DNA from: Medicago truncatula
Taxonomy: Eukaryota; Streptophyta; Magnoliopsida; Fabales; Fabaceae
Assembly (NCBI RefSeq): GCF_003473485.1
Contig: NC_053048.1
Location: 40,048,755 to 40,112,754, forward strand
Length of the DNA: 64,000 bases
Reading direction: 5' to 3'
The notes under the pieces were generated by a model that saw only the letters and a list, made by a program, of their open reading frames with translations, was not told the origin of the DNA and ran no database searches. Made by a program: the position numbers and the translations under genes. Positions 25,104 to 36,764 of the stretch are shown in pieces; position 1 is the first letter of the stretch; the number at the start of each line of letters is the position of its first letter.

Positions 25104-26860
25104 CAATTTTTATTCAATGATGATTTGCATTAGCCAACACTTTTACAATCTTTGAAATCTGCATGCAAATAGGATTGATGAGATATTGCACAATTGTGAA
25201 GCAAAATTTGAAATCAAATCCATGAAGGGGGATAGATTTCTTGTCCCCCCTTCTTTACAAAGAGAAATATCAAAATGGGAAGAAAGGGATTTTGTCAAAA
25301 AGTGTAGAACATAAGAAAAGCCAACCAGGTCAATGTTGTAGCATGGTTGTTAAGAATTAAGATACGGTTGTCTTCTTAATTTTAGAGAATCCATATTGTT
25401 TTCTTTTTTTCTTTACAAATTGTTTTCTTGTGTTTACATATAATCCCTTTGGTTTTTGTTTGGCATAACCCATAAACTAATTGTATTTTTATCAGAGTTG
25501 ATAACTTAATTTTGAGACGCTAGCGTTTGAATTTATAATCTTTCGTTTTTCTTCTACTTTTACTCTTATTATTTTAATCAAAATCTATTTTTACCTTTTA
25601 TAATTTATTTTAATTTAAAATACAAAATGCATCTTAAATACAAGGACATGAAACATCAATGATACAATTAATTATTAATATAAATGACATGAAAAATAAG
25701 AAAGTCAACCAACACATGACACATCATTAATGAGAGAGACAAATCACTAAAATTGACGAGAGACTTAAAAAAAACCCAAGAAATGTATTACAAGAGAACC
25801 AAAATGGTGGTTTTAGAAATATGGGAACTAAAATTTCGATTAAGTTAAAATAAAGTGACCAACATGTATGTAAGCTTGTTTTTAGGGAGGCAAAAGTGAT
25901 TCTAAGTATAAAAAATAATCATTTACAATGTGTTAAGTCATCGATCAGCATTGGGCTCAACAATGTGGAATATGTGTCGGTGGCAGAGTTCTAGACACTT
26001 GATTTACGTAAGAGTTGGTTATTGTGGTTATTTTGCTTTAGCTAAGTTAAACTAGTTTACGATTGGATACAACCGACATAACAAAAGTTTTGCCAAGAGA
26101 CTTTTGCTACAATTTCTCTCTTTTTCTCTCCTCTCTCTCTTTTTCTTTGTTCTTCAAGCTTTCTTCATTGTTCATCATTGCTGAACTTCAATAATCTTTA
26201 TCTTCATGTTAGGTGACTACGGACCCAGCAAGACAATATAGCCAGAAAAAGTTACGGGCTCCACAAAACAGTCGTCACAAGGAAAAGAAACCAGATGAAA
26301 TTGAACTTAACTGTAATGATTTGAGAGAATTCAAATCCTTTTAGATTAATTCCTTTGTTTGGATAGTAATTTGTAGAGTTTTCAAAATGATGGAAATTTA
26401 TGAAGTATTTTGTTCAAGTTAAATTTAGAGAATTTAAAATGACACCTAAAACCTATAAATTTCAAATTTCTTCCTTGTTATATTTTTTTGAAAACTTTGC
26501 GTTTTGGTCCTCATTTTTCTAAGTTTTCAAATTGACATCAATAAATTTTCAAAAGTTGCTAATTGACCCCTACTTTTTTTTAAAAGCTACAAATTGACCC
26601 CTCAATTTTTTTAAAAATTACAAATTTGAAAGATACCTTAATATCAAAGATTTATAATTTGAAGCTTATGTTGGCTACTGGTTGTATTATTTTATGGTTT
26701 GTAAAATTAGTGAAGGATCAGAGTGAAAATCTTTATCTACGTAAATATGTATAATGTAAGGGTCAATCATTGTACATCCCCGTGTTACACATAACTGAAA
26801 ATAAAGCTATATACAATTGAGTCCTGATAGGTGAACATCCATAGCTGGCAACCCACCTTA
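25104..26860. other. Intergenic; CHX upstream region and short repeat debris
   Basis: No gene assigned. A pyrimidine-rich stretch at 26108-26165 (tctctc) resembles a leader or LTR U5 region. A short open segment at about 26211-26345 (VTTDPARQYSQKKLRAP, PDEIELN) shares wording with 30655-30720, suggesting two copies of one gene- or element-derived fragment. Confidence 0.4.
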
Positions 26861-27640
26861 TACACCCTCTAGTTGGCATGGTAATTTTGATATTTCAACA
26901 CTCAATTGAGGGCGTTTTATCAAAACTCACAAACTGTGTAAAAAAAAAAACAATTCAAATAAAATCACGTTTTCTCTTCCTCTCCTCCTCACCGTTCCTC
27001 ACTCCTCCACCAATACCGTCTGCCGCTCTTTCATCCTCTCCGCCGTCCTCAACACCAATCTTCTCTATTTCCTTCTCTCTCCGTCGTTTTTGTATTTCTC
27101 CCACCACTCTTTTTTAGGCGACGGCGGCGGAGCTCTCACCATTCTTTTTAAGTGACGGCAGCGGGGGCGACAACCTCACCTTCAGCCATCATCATCGTCG
27201 ACCAAGACTACGAGATCGGGAATCTCACCCTTAGTCGTCGTTATCGTTGCAGTCGGAACTGAGAACGAGACGTCGGAATGTCGATGGTGGAGGTGGACAT
27301 ATCAAACACATGAGAGAGATAGCGAGAGTGGTTGGGGTGGAGAAGCCAAAGGAAAAGGAAAGACATGGTAGTTGTTGCCGGAGCTGTGAAGAGAAGGGTG
27401 ATGATGGTGGTGAAACCTTGAGTTAAACAGTTATGAAGGAAAGAGACGGAAAAGAGAAACATAAAAGCTGTGTTTTTTTTTTTTTTTTTATGTGTGGGGG
27501 CATTCATCTTTCTTCAAGATCGGATCATTTTTTTCTTTTGTTTTATTATTTTTCAATAGTGTTTTGTGATGACATTTTGTCATTACTCTTTTAGTAGAAA
27601 TTTTTCATGTAATTTTAGGGTTTTTTTTATTGGAATTCAT
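26861..27640. other. GC-richer patch, probable mobile-element or gene fragment
   Basis: The interval 26960-27300 is much richer in C and G than its surroundings (CTCC, GCGGCGG and GTCGTC runs). Open frames exist on both strands (26878-27117 + starting GTG-like text, 27241-27507 -), but neither matches a family I know. It may be a captured gene fragment in a transposon. Function unknown. Confidence 0.3.
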
Positions 27641-28790
27641 GGAGCTGCAAGCCACAAAAGACAAAGAAAATGAAGTTTGAAGTATTGGAAATCGGCCACC
27701 GATTTTGCTGCCAATTTGCAGATGATGGACTCGACAAAAATCGGCCGCCGATAAGCATAAATCGGGCGCCGATTTCGCACCATTGGGTCACACATTTGGG
27801 ATTTCGGCCACCGATTTTGGAGCTCGGTGGCCGATTTTTACTTGCCTATAAATATAAAGAGGTGTTTTCTGATTAAGGGGTCACGAATTTTGAGACCTAA
27901 AGACATATTTTGAAGCAGAGACTTGGAGATATGGTGGGAAACCATCGAAACTAAGAGTCAATCATCCTTCACATGTATGAATCCTTTTTCTTAGCTTATA
28001 CTTTAGCTATGAGTAACTAATTCTTTTGTGGTTAATTCCTGAGATGAATCTGATGTAATCCTACGGGAACCCTAATTTGTTGAACTCCATTGAACATTAA
28101 TGAAAATTTAGTCTTTATTCATATTACCTTGTGTTTAATGCCTTATGTATGTTTATCATCGACTATTAACCCTAGCTTTATGAATATGCATATTGATCAT
28201 AGAAATTGAATGACCACTAACCCTGACTTTTAACTCTGAACTAGGTAATATGTTTAACCTAAGTAATCAAGCTAGAGATAGATCATTATTAGGTTATGAC
28301 ATATGGATTAACGTTCTTTTAATACCTCCGCCGGTTTCGAATTCATTTAAGAGATTAAGGGGTTGTCACTTGCGGGGAGAATTCTAGGTCAAAAGATTGG
28401 GTAGAATTACTAAGTTAATTCGTCGTGAAACTAAATAATCATTGATTGAATTAGGAAAGCAAATTACCATAGGAGAGCTTCAGAGGATTCGAAGGACTTA
28501 ACCATTTTTCTCTCAGATTTTCTAAAACCAATCCTTTATTATTTTTAATTCCGTTTATGTTACAAAATCAACTCAACTGCCTAGGGCACCAATATAAATT
28601 TTACACATCCTTTTTAATAATGAAATTGCTAAGTAGAAGTTAATACAGTCCTCGTAGAAACGAATTTTTATTACTTCGATTGAATTTGTTTCACTTCTCA
28701 AATATCTATCATTTTGCCTTATCAACATGTGTATAGAAGGTACACGGGTGTTTACCAATCTTTTCCTATACAATTTGTAGTACTAGTGTG
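27641..28790 (+). mobile_element. Probable LTR-type element fragment with ATCGGC palindromes
   Basis: Five copies of a palindromic motif (ATCGGCCACCGAT type) lie between 27690 and 27838, just ahead of a TATA box (tataaatat, about 27846). A ~900-bp non-coding transcribed-looking region follows, with 'ctcgtagaaacgaatttttattacttc' type text near 28650, which is common at the 3' end of legume LTRs. There is no gag/pol and no second LTR, so a solo LTR is most likely. Both boundaries are guesses. Confidence 0.35.
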
Positions 28791-29842
28791 TAGTTCTAAA
28801 AGCATACATATATTAAATAAATAATGCAACAATAGTGGCAAAATCATAAGTTTATCCTTTATGCGCCGTTGGCTACAACAAACATTTTTGTTTGGCCTTC
28901 ACTTTTTGTTTTGGTTTTTATGGTGGCTAATATTACTCTTAATGGAGCTCATATGTTTTGTTTTTCGGTCTATCTCATTTAGTTTTGAGATTGAATACAT
29001 CTTAACACTACATCTAGATGAGAATTGCATCTATTTAATGAACCATTTGACGCATTGATACTTGGGGGTATTCAAGTATTTGTGATGCCCACTAATAAGT
29101 TCATTTGCCATAGTTATAACAAATTGAACTAACTACAAACTAACTAGGTGGGAAAATACATTGTACAATAGGGCATGGTAATAAGCAAATTGTATTCTCG
29201 ACCAACACACACGTTTGGTGTAAAATGCCATGTGAAGCCATAATGATTTGAAATGTTAAGAGATAGTAAGTAGTTATTCATAAGCATTATCACTTTGCAT
29301 TGTATGAATGGGAACACCAAATTGTGTTTTTGTCTCATGATAGAATACCCGAAAAATTGAGAACCATTCTGACCTGTTTTTCATAAACTAAATAAAAAAA
29401 TTATAAATAAACTTAAAGGCCATAGCATAACCCATAAATTTTTGGTCTCCTAACTTTGCAAAAATTGCAATTTTTGTCTTTTAAAAAGACAAAACAACAC
29501 TTCTAACCCTTGTATTTACCTTTGGCAAAAGGTTGATTTTGACTCGGTCAACGCATATATGACACATCATTTAAGGAAATATAATGTCAAGTGTGTAATT
29601 TTTTAATTAAAAAAAATAAAAAAAACTAGCTAATTAATGATAAAATAAAATAAATGAAAAAAGGGTATTAGCCATAATTCATAAAGATGCTCTAAAGATG
29701 ATGATGAAGATGGCACCTCACTTAATGTTTGTGATTTTTTTATGAATGATTTCAATGCTTAAGAATTATTATTTTTTAAGTTGGTTCTATAGTTTTCTTT
29801 TTGAAAGATTTGGTTCATATGCACTAAATTTTAGTTTATCTT
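28791..29842. other. Intergenic, AT-rich with MITE-like text
   Basis: No gene seen. The phrase 'ggtctcctaactttgcaaaaattgc' near 29442 and following text to about 29600 resemble the ends of 'ggtccctaacttt' MITEs. No complete inverted-repeat pair identified. Confidence 0.35.
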
Positions 29843-30104
29843 AGCATGTCGCTTATGTTGCTGCTCGAGGTGCTGTTTATGTTGTTAATACTTCATGGCT
29901 TCAAGATTGTGACAGGAGAAGAAACTACTCCCCGTTCTAACACACATGCATACAAACTTCTTTTTCCAAATTGTGTGGTATGCTTATTTGTGTTATGTTA
30001 CTTTTTTGCTAATTCTTGGGTTTTGTTACAGAGATTGTGAATATGCTTCTGCGGAGTTCATAGAATTTGTCGGAAACTTACCACAAATTCTTTTTCGCTT
30101 GTAA
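29843..30104 (+). pseudogene. BRCT-domain fragment (TopBP1/MEI1-like?), frameshifted
   Basis: After an acceptor-like ..tatcttag (29844) one frame reads HVAYVAARGAVYVVNTSWLQ then DCDRRRNYSP, which has the look of a BRCT core ending in the conserved W-x-x-D/C helix. After a one-base frame change near 29930 it continues RSNTHAYKLLFPN, the usual end of such a domain. A possible next exon starts at about 30031 (..ttgttacag). The parent family is a guess; plant TopBP1-like proteins have this wording. There is no start codon and no flanking exons, so a dead or captured fragment is likely. Confidence 0.4.
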
Positions 30105-32019
30105 AATCATTGTCCTTTGAAAAGTTTACAATATAGTAGAACTCGCTGTCTTTGCAAACATTATTGATTTGACACTAAGAACGTCGGCATGCGAGCATTG
30201 TGGCAACATGTCGCCAATGAAAGCGGACAACCAGGTGACGGCGAGGTTGAAAACACTACAGCGATGTAGGTGTGGGTGATTGGAGACGTTTGCTAAAACA
30301 CTCTCTACATATAAGAATTCCATAAAGAAAAATGTTGTAGATCCCGACAAAATTTCAAGCGAAATTATCACGAACACCTTTGTATTGTGTATGTGTATCT
30401 TAATATTGTAGCATGATATTTTTTTCCAGCCATCCTTGATTTATGCCTTGAATTCACGAAAGCTCGTGAAATTGCTTGTCGTTATGAATAGCAATACTCT
30501 TCCATAAATTATTTTGCCAACGTTTATCTTGGACACTTTTAAGAACCTTAAATGATAGATTTATATAAAAATTTATAATCTGTAATTAAAATTTTTAATG
30601 AGTAATAATTTCTTAATTTGCATTCCTTAGAGAAGTAACTCGAGCAATTTTATTTTGTCAAGTGAAAAAGGAAAAAGCTATGGGCTCCAAAAAAAAACTA
30701 GATGAAATTGAACTTAACTATAAAACCGTACAGACCATTTTGGGATGGAAGTTGAAAAGAACGAAAGCACAAACAAAGACTATCATAGTAAGAGTAGCAA
30801 ATTGTGAGAGTGAGAGAGAATTGCAACAGCAGACGCAAACTTTGTATTTTACTTCTTACAAAATCACAAATTTTTAAATTTAGTTTTATAAAATTATAAT
30901 TTTAGTCTTTTATAATATTGTAGTTTATAGAAGTAGTCTTTATTTTAAAAACATTTAAAAAAAGGATTTATCCTTTAAAATAGACTTTATAAAATGCAAA
31001 TAAAGACTAAAAGTAAATAATTCTTTTTTGACTAAAATATAATTGAAAGCTTATAATTTTATAGGGACTAAAAGCATATTTAATCTTTATATTTTTATAG
31101 ACTTAAGTACAGTTTTAGCTCTCTATTTTCACTCAATCAGAAAATTGATCCCCCAATGATAAAATCATTCATTTTTGATCTTTCGCTCATATTTTTTGAC
31201 TAAAAAATGACAACGTGACATATTCTAAACGATGTGTCATACAATATGATGATCTAGATTGATTAACCTCGATGAAATTACAAGAAAATCTCTAAAAAAC
31301 CTAAATTTAAAGATAATATATCACCATTTCCAAGTTAAAAAAACTGATGGAGGGTCCCTATAAAATAATATGTTCATATTTAGAGGAGTACAATAAAAGA
31401 ATAAATGAGAGACCAAAGGAATAATTAACGTGGTTAACGTTCCTTATCTAATTTGAAAGTCATAACTAATTTATAACTTATTGATAGAATAATAGAATGT
31501 TACAAAATTTTATGTTGTTTTTTTTGAAAGAAAAATTTTATGTTGTTATTTAAGTAGTTATATAGAATATATAATAGAATGTTTTCATCAACTTTTAATT
31601 CCTCAAAAATTTCTCATCTTCACTTTTGGTCACTTCTTTAAAGTAAACTCATATGTAAAATTCATATTTTAGAATACAATTTTTGCAAAAATATAAGAAT
31701 CTCTCCAAAAAAAATAATAATAGATCTTTTTGACAGAAGATGAATTTAATATGAATTTTTATATTTTTTACGGTTAAAAATTCATATTTAATTTGTGTTT
31801 TGTTAAAAAATTCTAATTTTTTTTGGGTAATTCTTTTTTCAACATTTTACATATTTCTGCACAATTTCACAAAAAAAAAAAAAATACAAAAATTGACTTA
31901 AAAATAGTGACCAAAAGTAGTGATTGAAAATTTTATAGGGACTAAAAGTTGAAAGAAATTTTTAGAGGGATTAAAACGAAAAGTCGGTATATTTATAGGG
32001 ACCAAAAACATATTTAACC
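30105..32019. other. Intergenic; MITE-type repeats of the 'tatagggacta/ccaaaa' class
   Basis: Contains 'tatagggactaaaag' (31062), 'ttatagggactaaaagttg' (31935) and an end 'atttatagggaccaaaaacat' running to about 32020, all typical of a non-autonomous legume element family. A 'DEIELN'-coding fragment at 30655-30720 matches one at about 26290-26316. No gene supported. Confidence 0.45.
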
Positions 32020-32975
32020 CTAATATGATTAAGAGACAACTACTATTATTTTAGTTGTTTGGGACACAAAAAAAACTTAGGACCGCCCTTGTATGTACGT
32101 ATTGATTCTATAACATCCGAGGCTAACGAGGACCGGGAGCGATCGCGGTGCACAAGGCATGACAACGAGCGGCTCATGACAGCTTCTAGACAAACTGAAT
32201 CCACATCGGAATGAGATAAATTTTGATGTCGTGCAGGTATGAGACTACATGGTTGAAGGAAAAATTATAAGAATTGTTTGACAATACTTATATCAACAAG
32301 ATGTCTTTTCGGTAGCCCAAACTATAAGAACTCCACAATTAAACGTGTTTGACTTGAAGTAGTTTAGTTTCTCAAAAAACGTGCGAGTAATGACAAAATA
32401 CGTTGAAAAGACCCATGTTGGTTTGTGAGGTCAGTCGACAATCCTAAAAGGGTTTGGAAATACACATTCAATCAAATCAAATACTTCTAACTTGTTTTTA
32501 CACATTTTCCATTTGATTTATGGTATATTTCGAATGATTTATTTGAACTTATATACTCACATAAACTTTTGTGTGAGATTGTTGAACATATGGAAACAAC
32601 TTATAAAGCAATTTGATTTGTTTGGATTTATCTACTTAAATATTTGTGAAAATATTTGAGAGCAGTTATAAAAATAATTTATGACATGTTATAAGTTGTT
32701 AACTTATATGTTAAATAATTTTATATTATTCAACGATTTATGAAAATAACTTATAGCTAATATGAAAACAATTTGGTTTTATTTTTATCTTTTGGTTACA
32801 ACTTACATATATAAAAGATACTTAAGTACTCATATAATGAATGTTTGATTAAGTTGATTATTTAATCGGGGCCTTATTTATGATTGACTTATTGACTAAC
32901 TGTTTTTGTTTTGTTTTGTTTTCACACTGCTAGATGTTTTACTTTACACGTCGCTTCTCTATCACACTTTTGGAA
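32020..32975. repeat. Dispersed repeat, copy 2, with a ~350-bp insertion
   Basis: Homologous in order to 9280-9980. The segment about 32109-32460 ('taacatccgaggctaacg' to 'gggtttggaaatacaca') is absent from copy 1 and is GC-richer at its left end (gaccgggagcgatcgcggtg), so it is probably an insertion. Confidence 0.65.
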
Positions 32976-33156
32976 TTTAAGCATTTCCACCTTATTTTGC
33001 GTACAGATTTCAATAACATGTTGTCAGATTGAAGGAAAAAGAAAAAGAAAATGATTGCGAATGAATCAAGATATGGAATAAGAGAATGGAAGAATTGAGA
33101 TTTGTGAGCTATAGATCGCGCAATAACAACAATGGTGTTACGCCAAATTTGGGGTA

Positions 33157-33409
33157 CTGATACCATGTGAAATGTTGAACAAAAGCTTCGTAGAAGAATA
33201 AAAAATGGAGAAGAAACACAATCTAAGAATAAAAAAGTAACAATCACGAATATAGTTATTTCAAGGATACATGATGTGAATCCTATAGAGTTTGCTGTCT
33301 ACTCTAACTAACTTCCACAAGGACTGACTAACTATATTAAAAATTAGTTATTAGTTAGGTTCCACTAACTTGCATTACAAGTGATCATTTCTTAACATTA
33401 CAATTAACA
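33157..33409 (-). mobile_element. Ty1-copia-type LTR with adjacent primer-binding site
   Basis: Read on the minus strand, a ~237-bp LTR begins TGTTAATTG (33409) and ends GTTCAACA (33173). It is followed eight bases later by TGGTATCAG (33165-33157), the initiator-Met tRNA primer-binding site used by plant copia elements. Body text (gttagttagagtag, ttctt-rich end) fits. Beyond the primer site the internal region is lost or decayed, with no pol. It is a 5' LTR relic; size suits a small copia or TRIM element. Confidence 0.6.
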
Positions 33410-34159
33410 AAAAGTGTGGTTTTATTTGAAGTCACATGAAATTAAGCCACTTAAATTAAGTCGCAGCTTAAATGTGCGATTTATTTTGGACATGACACAA
33501 CAAATGTGTGACTTCAATACAATCAAATAAAACTCAACTCGCAAAAAATGTCTTCTACTGTGAACAAAACGGTAAATAGTTATCACATTGTTAAATATAT
33601 TGTTTAATTAACATGTTTAATTTATATCCTCAATACTACAAGTTAATATCATTGGAGTAGCTTCGTGTAGTGATAAGGAAAAAAGGATAATTGTTTAGCA
33701 AAGCAACAGGAGGCAAGCAAGGTCATCAATTATAGGGGGCAAAGTTTGCTAAAGTGAATAAAGAACAAATTTACAACTACAAACATACAAAAAACAATGG
33801 TAAAATACTACATCCTAACTGGAAAAAAATAAGAGTGAGGTCAAAAAAAAGATACCATATCAAAGAGCTCAAATCCTATCAATGGTCTAACAAAAATGCA
33901 TATATTTTCAGTATAACATATTCCATAGAGTTAAAGTTGAATTTCAAACACAAGAAGAAAAGTTAGATTAGCAACAAATAATGTGCACAAGTTTAGAAAG
34001 CTAAATATAATGCTTCTTGATTACTTTCTTTAGGTAGCTCCATGCCTCAAATTTCAAGCCCAACAGATTGAACACTCTATAACCCTTGGGGATATGGCTT
34101 ATCATAAACTTCCTTAGGCATATCAGTCAGTGCCCTCTTCGTCTGTCGTGGCTTATCAG

Positions 34160-34174
34160 AAAATCCCTTGGACA
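34160..34174 (+). repeat. LINE target-site duplication, left copy
   Basis: The 15-bp string aaaatcccttggaca at 34160-34174 recurs at 36312-36326 directly after the LINE poly(A). Confidence 0.85.
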
Positions 34175-36311
34175 TGGTTTGATTTTAGAGGTAATGATTT
34201 GGTGGTTTCCCATTTGCAATATGCCGATGATACGCTTTGCATTGGGAAGGCTTCGGTTCAAAATCTTTGGACTATGAAGGCGATCCTTAGAGGTTTCCAA
34301 ATGGTTTCGGGTTTGAAGATAAATTTCTCCAAAAGTTCATTGGTTGGGATTAATGTTAGTGAGGACTTTATGGCCATGGCGTGTGATTTTTTGAATTGTA
34401 GTGCGGGTAGTATCCCTTTCAAGTATTTGGGGCTTCCGGTGGGTGCGAATATGAGGAGTATGTCAACTTGGGAGCCGTTGGTGGAAACCATTGGAGGGAG
34501 GTTGAATACTTGGAGCACTCGGTATATTAGCTTTGGAGGTAGAATTGTTCTTCTCAATTCGGTTCTTAATTCTATGCCTATATTTTACTTATCTTTTTTG
34601 AAAATGTTGGTGGGTGTTTGGAAGAGGATTGTTAGAATCCAAAGATAATTTCTTTGGGGTGGTGTGGGTGGGGGCAAGAAGATTAGTTGGGTTAATTGGA
34701 AATCGGTTTGTCAACAAAAGGAGAATGGGGGAGTGAGGGTGAAAGATATTCGGGTTATGAATATTAGTTTGTTGGCTAAGTGGAGGTGGAGGTTGATTGA
34801 TGGGAGGGAAGCTTTGTGGAAATAGGTGCTTGTGAAGAAATATGGGGAGTGCGTGGTGAATGTTTTGGAGAATAGCAATTATGCTTGGCCGACGAACTCC
34901 TCTCTTTGGTGGAAGGAAGTTGTGAAATTAGGAGACTATGGTGGTCCAAATTGGTTTAACTCGGAGGTTAAGAGGAAGGTGGGGAACGGAAGGTCAACTA
35001 GCTTTTGGAGTGATAGGCAGAGAGGGGACAAGTGCTTTCGATTAAAGTATCCAAGACTTTATTCGATTTCAAATTATACGGAGGCTTTAGTGCGGGACAT
35101 GGGGGAGAATGTCGAGGGAGGTTCGGTTTGGATTTTTCATTGGAGAAGACATCTTTTTATGTGGGAGGAGGAACTTTTAGTTAGTCTCAAGGAAGATTTG
35201 GAAGGAGTTGTGTGGACTCAAGACGAGGATTTGTGGAGGTGGAATTTAGAAGATAATGGTATTTTACGGTCAAGTCGGCATATTTAAGGTTGGAGGAGTT
35301 GGTGTTGCGGGAAGATAGGTGGCGGGAGGAAGAAAAAAGGGTGTTCAAAGGTTTATGGGAAAGTCCGACTCCATCTAAGGTGGTGGCTTTTGCTAGGAAG
35401 GTGCTCCTTAATAGGATTCCAACTAAGGCCAATCTTGCCTTGAGAAATGTAATCAATCCCTAAACCCTAAACCCTAAACCCTAAACCGATTTAGGGTTTA
35501 GGGTTTCGGAAGAAATAAGGTGAGGAAAGGGCGTGGGCTTATTTGGCTTGCAACACCATGGGTTTTGTGGAAAGCGCGTAATGATGATATCTTTAATGAG
35601 AGGAATTTTGATGTGGACGAAATTGTAGAGGTGAAAGTCCTCTCTTGGAGGTGGTTGTTGAGTAGGACACAATTTCCAGTTTGGCTCTTTTACGAATGGA
35701 ATTGGAACCCCATCTTATGTCTTCGTAGGAAAGGAAGGAGGTAGGTGCGGCTTTGGTGGGTGTGAGTTGTGGTGCAGGTGTGCAACTATATCAGCTGATT
35801 TTTTTTTTTCCGGCTGTGTGTCCTGAGGTTTTTGTGCTGCATTTTTGTTGTTGTTGGCTGTTTGTTGTTTCTGTCATGGTTTGGTGTGAGGGAGCAGTTC
35901 TGCTTCTGCCTGGCACGTCTCTTGGTTGCTATTTTTGGGAGTGGGAGGTGCTGTGGACGTTTTGGGGCTCCCTGGGAGCGTGGCACTCTCTTACTTGCAC
36001 TATTTTGGTTGAGCTGCGGCTGTGTTCTGTGGTTTGTGCAGCAGCTGTGCAGTCCGGTTGGTGGCTTCTATTTAGAAGGTTTGTTGCTTGGTGTTGACGC
36101 AGGGCTATTCTTGTGGTTAAGTCATTGGTATATGTTTGCGTCATTACTCTTTTAGGTGTGTTCCTTTGTTTAGTGGTGGTTTTTTAAGGGGGTTTTGTTC
36201 GAGCCGGTGTTTGTAAGGCAACCAATTTCCCCTTGTTTTTTTTCCCACCCGAGCTTATTAGTGCTTCTTGCACGGGCTTGTTGGTTAACAATATTTGCCG
36301 ATTAAAAAAAA
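34175..36311 (+). mobile_element. 5'-truncated LINE (non-LTR retrotransposon), inactive
   Basis: The element begins inside the reverse-transcriptase domain with the catalytic YADD box at 34220-34231. It continues through the RT thumb (FKYLGLPVGANMR, RLNTWSTRYISFGGRIVLL) and the C-terminal plant-LINE region (WWKEVVKLGD, SFWSDRQRGD, TPSKVVAFARKVLLNRIPTK, then GLIWLATPWVLWKARNDDIF). Stops at 34646 and 34823 plus a frame change near 35262 kill the ORF. A ~550-bp 3' UTR ends in a 12-base poly(A) at 36304-36315. A 15-bp target-site duplication flanks it, so this is one retrotransposition event with 5' truncation. An inverted telomere-repeat scar sits at 35458-35506. Confidence 0.9.
35458..35506. 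repeat. Inverted interstitial telomeric repeat
   Basis: Four CCCTAAA units (35458-35485), a 4-base centre, then TTTAGGG TTTAGGG TTT (35490-35506): the plant telomere repeat in head-to-head orientation. It lies inside the LINE reading frame and replaces roughly 60 codons of the expected zinc-ribbon (zf-RVT) region. Confidence 0.95.
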
Positions 36312-36326
36312 AAAATCCCTTGGACA
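36312..36326 (+). repeat. LINE target-site duplication, right copy
   Basis: Identical to 34160-34174; overlaps the last bases of the poly(A) run. Confidence 0.85.
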
Positions 36327-36764
36327 CATGCTTATCAGAAACAGAAGTCTAACCACTATCTTTTAGATCATAAGCTTCAACGGACTCAGGCACAAAGTCA
36401 GGCACAAATCTCCTAGGAGTCTCACCACAATTTTGTAGATAAGCAGCTTCTACCGATTCATAAGTATCAGACACAAGGGTCCTGAAAGACTCACCACTAT
36501 CTTGTGGATCAGCAGCAAAAACATAATCAAACCACTGAAGCCTCTCTTTGAAATGGTTTTCAATTTTCTCCTGCCTATTAGGATCATGCAAATACCTAAG
36601 AAGGTGATTCTTCTTGGCAGCATCACCAAATTCCCTGATCGCCGCCTCAAATCCCTTCTTACGATATATAGGGACAACATATCTCCTCCTGTATCTACAT
36701 GCATCCGAATAAAGCTTGTGGGCCTCAATCCGCAACTCTTGTATAGAACAATGTCACATAATTC

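Larger units (their letters stand above)
34077..36740 (-). pseudogene. Unknown ORF-containing locus, split by a LINE insertion
   Basis: On the minus strand, 36740-36349 encodes a charged helical segment (EAHKLYSDACRYRRRYVVPI, HLLRYLHDPNRQEKIENHF) followed by two related repeats containing VSDTYESVEAAYLQNCGE and VPDFVPESVEAYDLKDSG. Then comes a TAG at 36351-36349. If the LINE is removed, the same frame runs on for about 35 codons (SDKHVSKGF, then SDKPRQTKRALTDMPKE) to a TAG at 34079-34077. The 15-bp target duplication lies inside this frame. I do not recognise the family. The 5' part is ended by a GGTACG-rich repeat near 36760. Either a decayed gene or a real exon whose 3' UTR took the insertion. 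Confidence 0.45.

Noticed and set aside
27241-27507. Minus-strand open frame 'MNAPTHKKKKKN..'
   Set aside because: Low-complexity start from a T-run, no homology recognised, and overlapping open text on the other strand.
35753-36155. Overlapping Cys/Trp-rich open frames on + and their minus-strand partners
   Set aside because: They fall in the 3' UTR of the LINE, between the end of its ORF and the poly(A), and have no family match.
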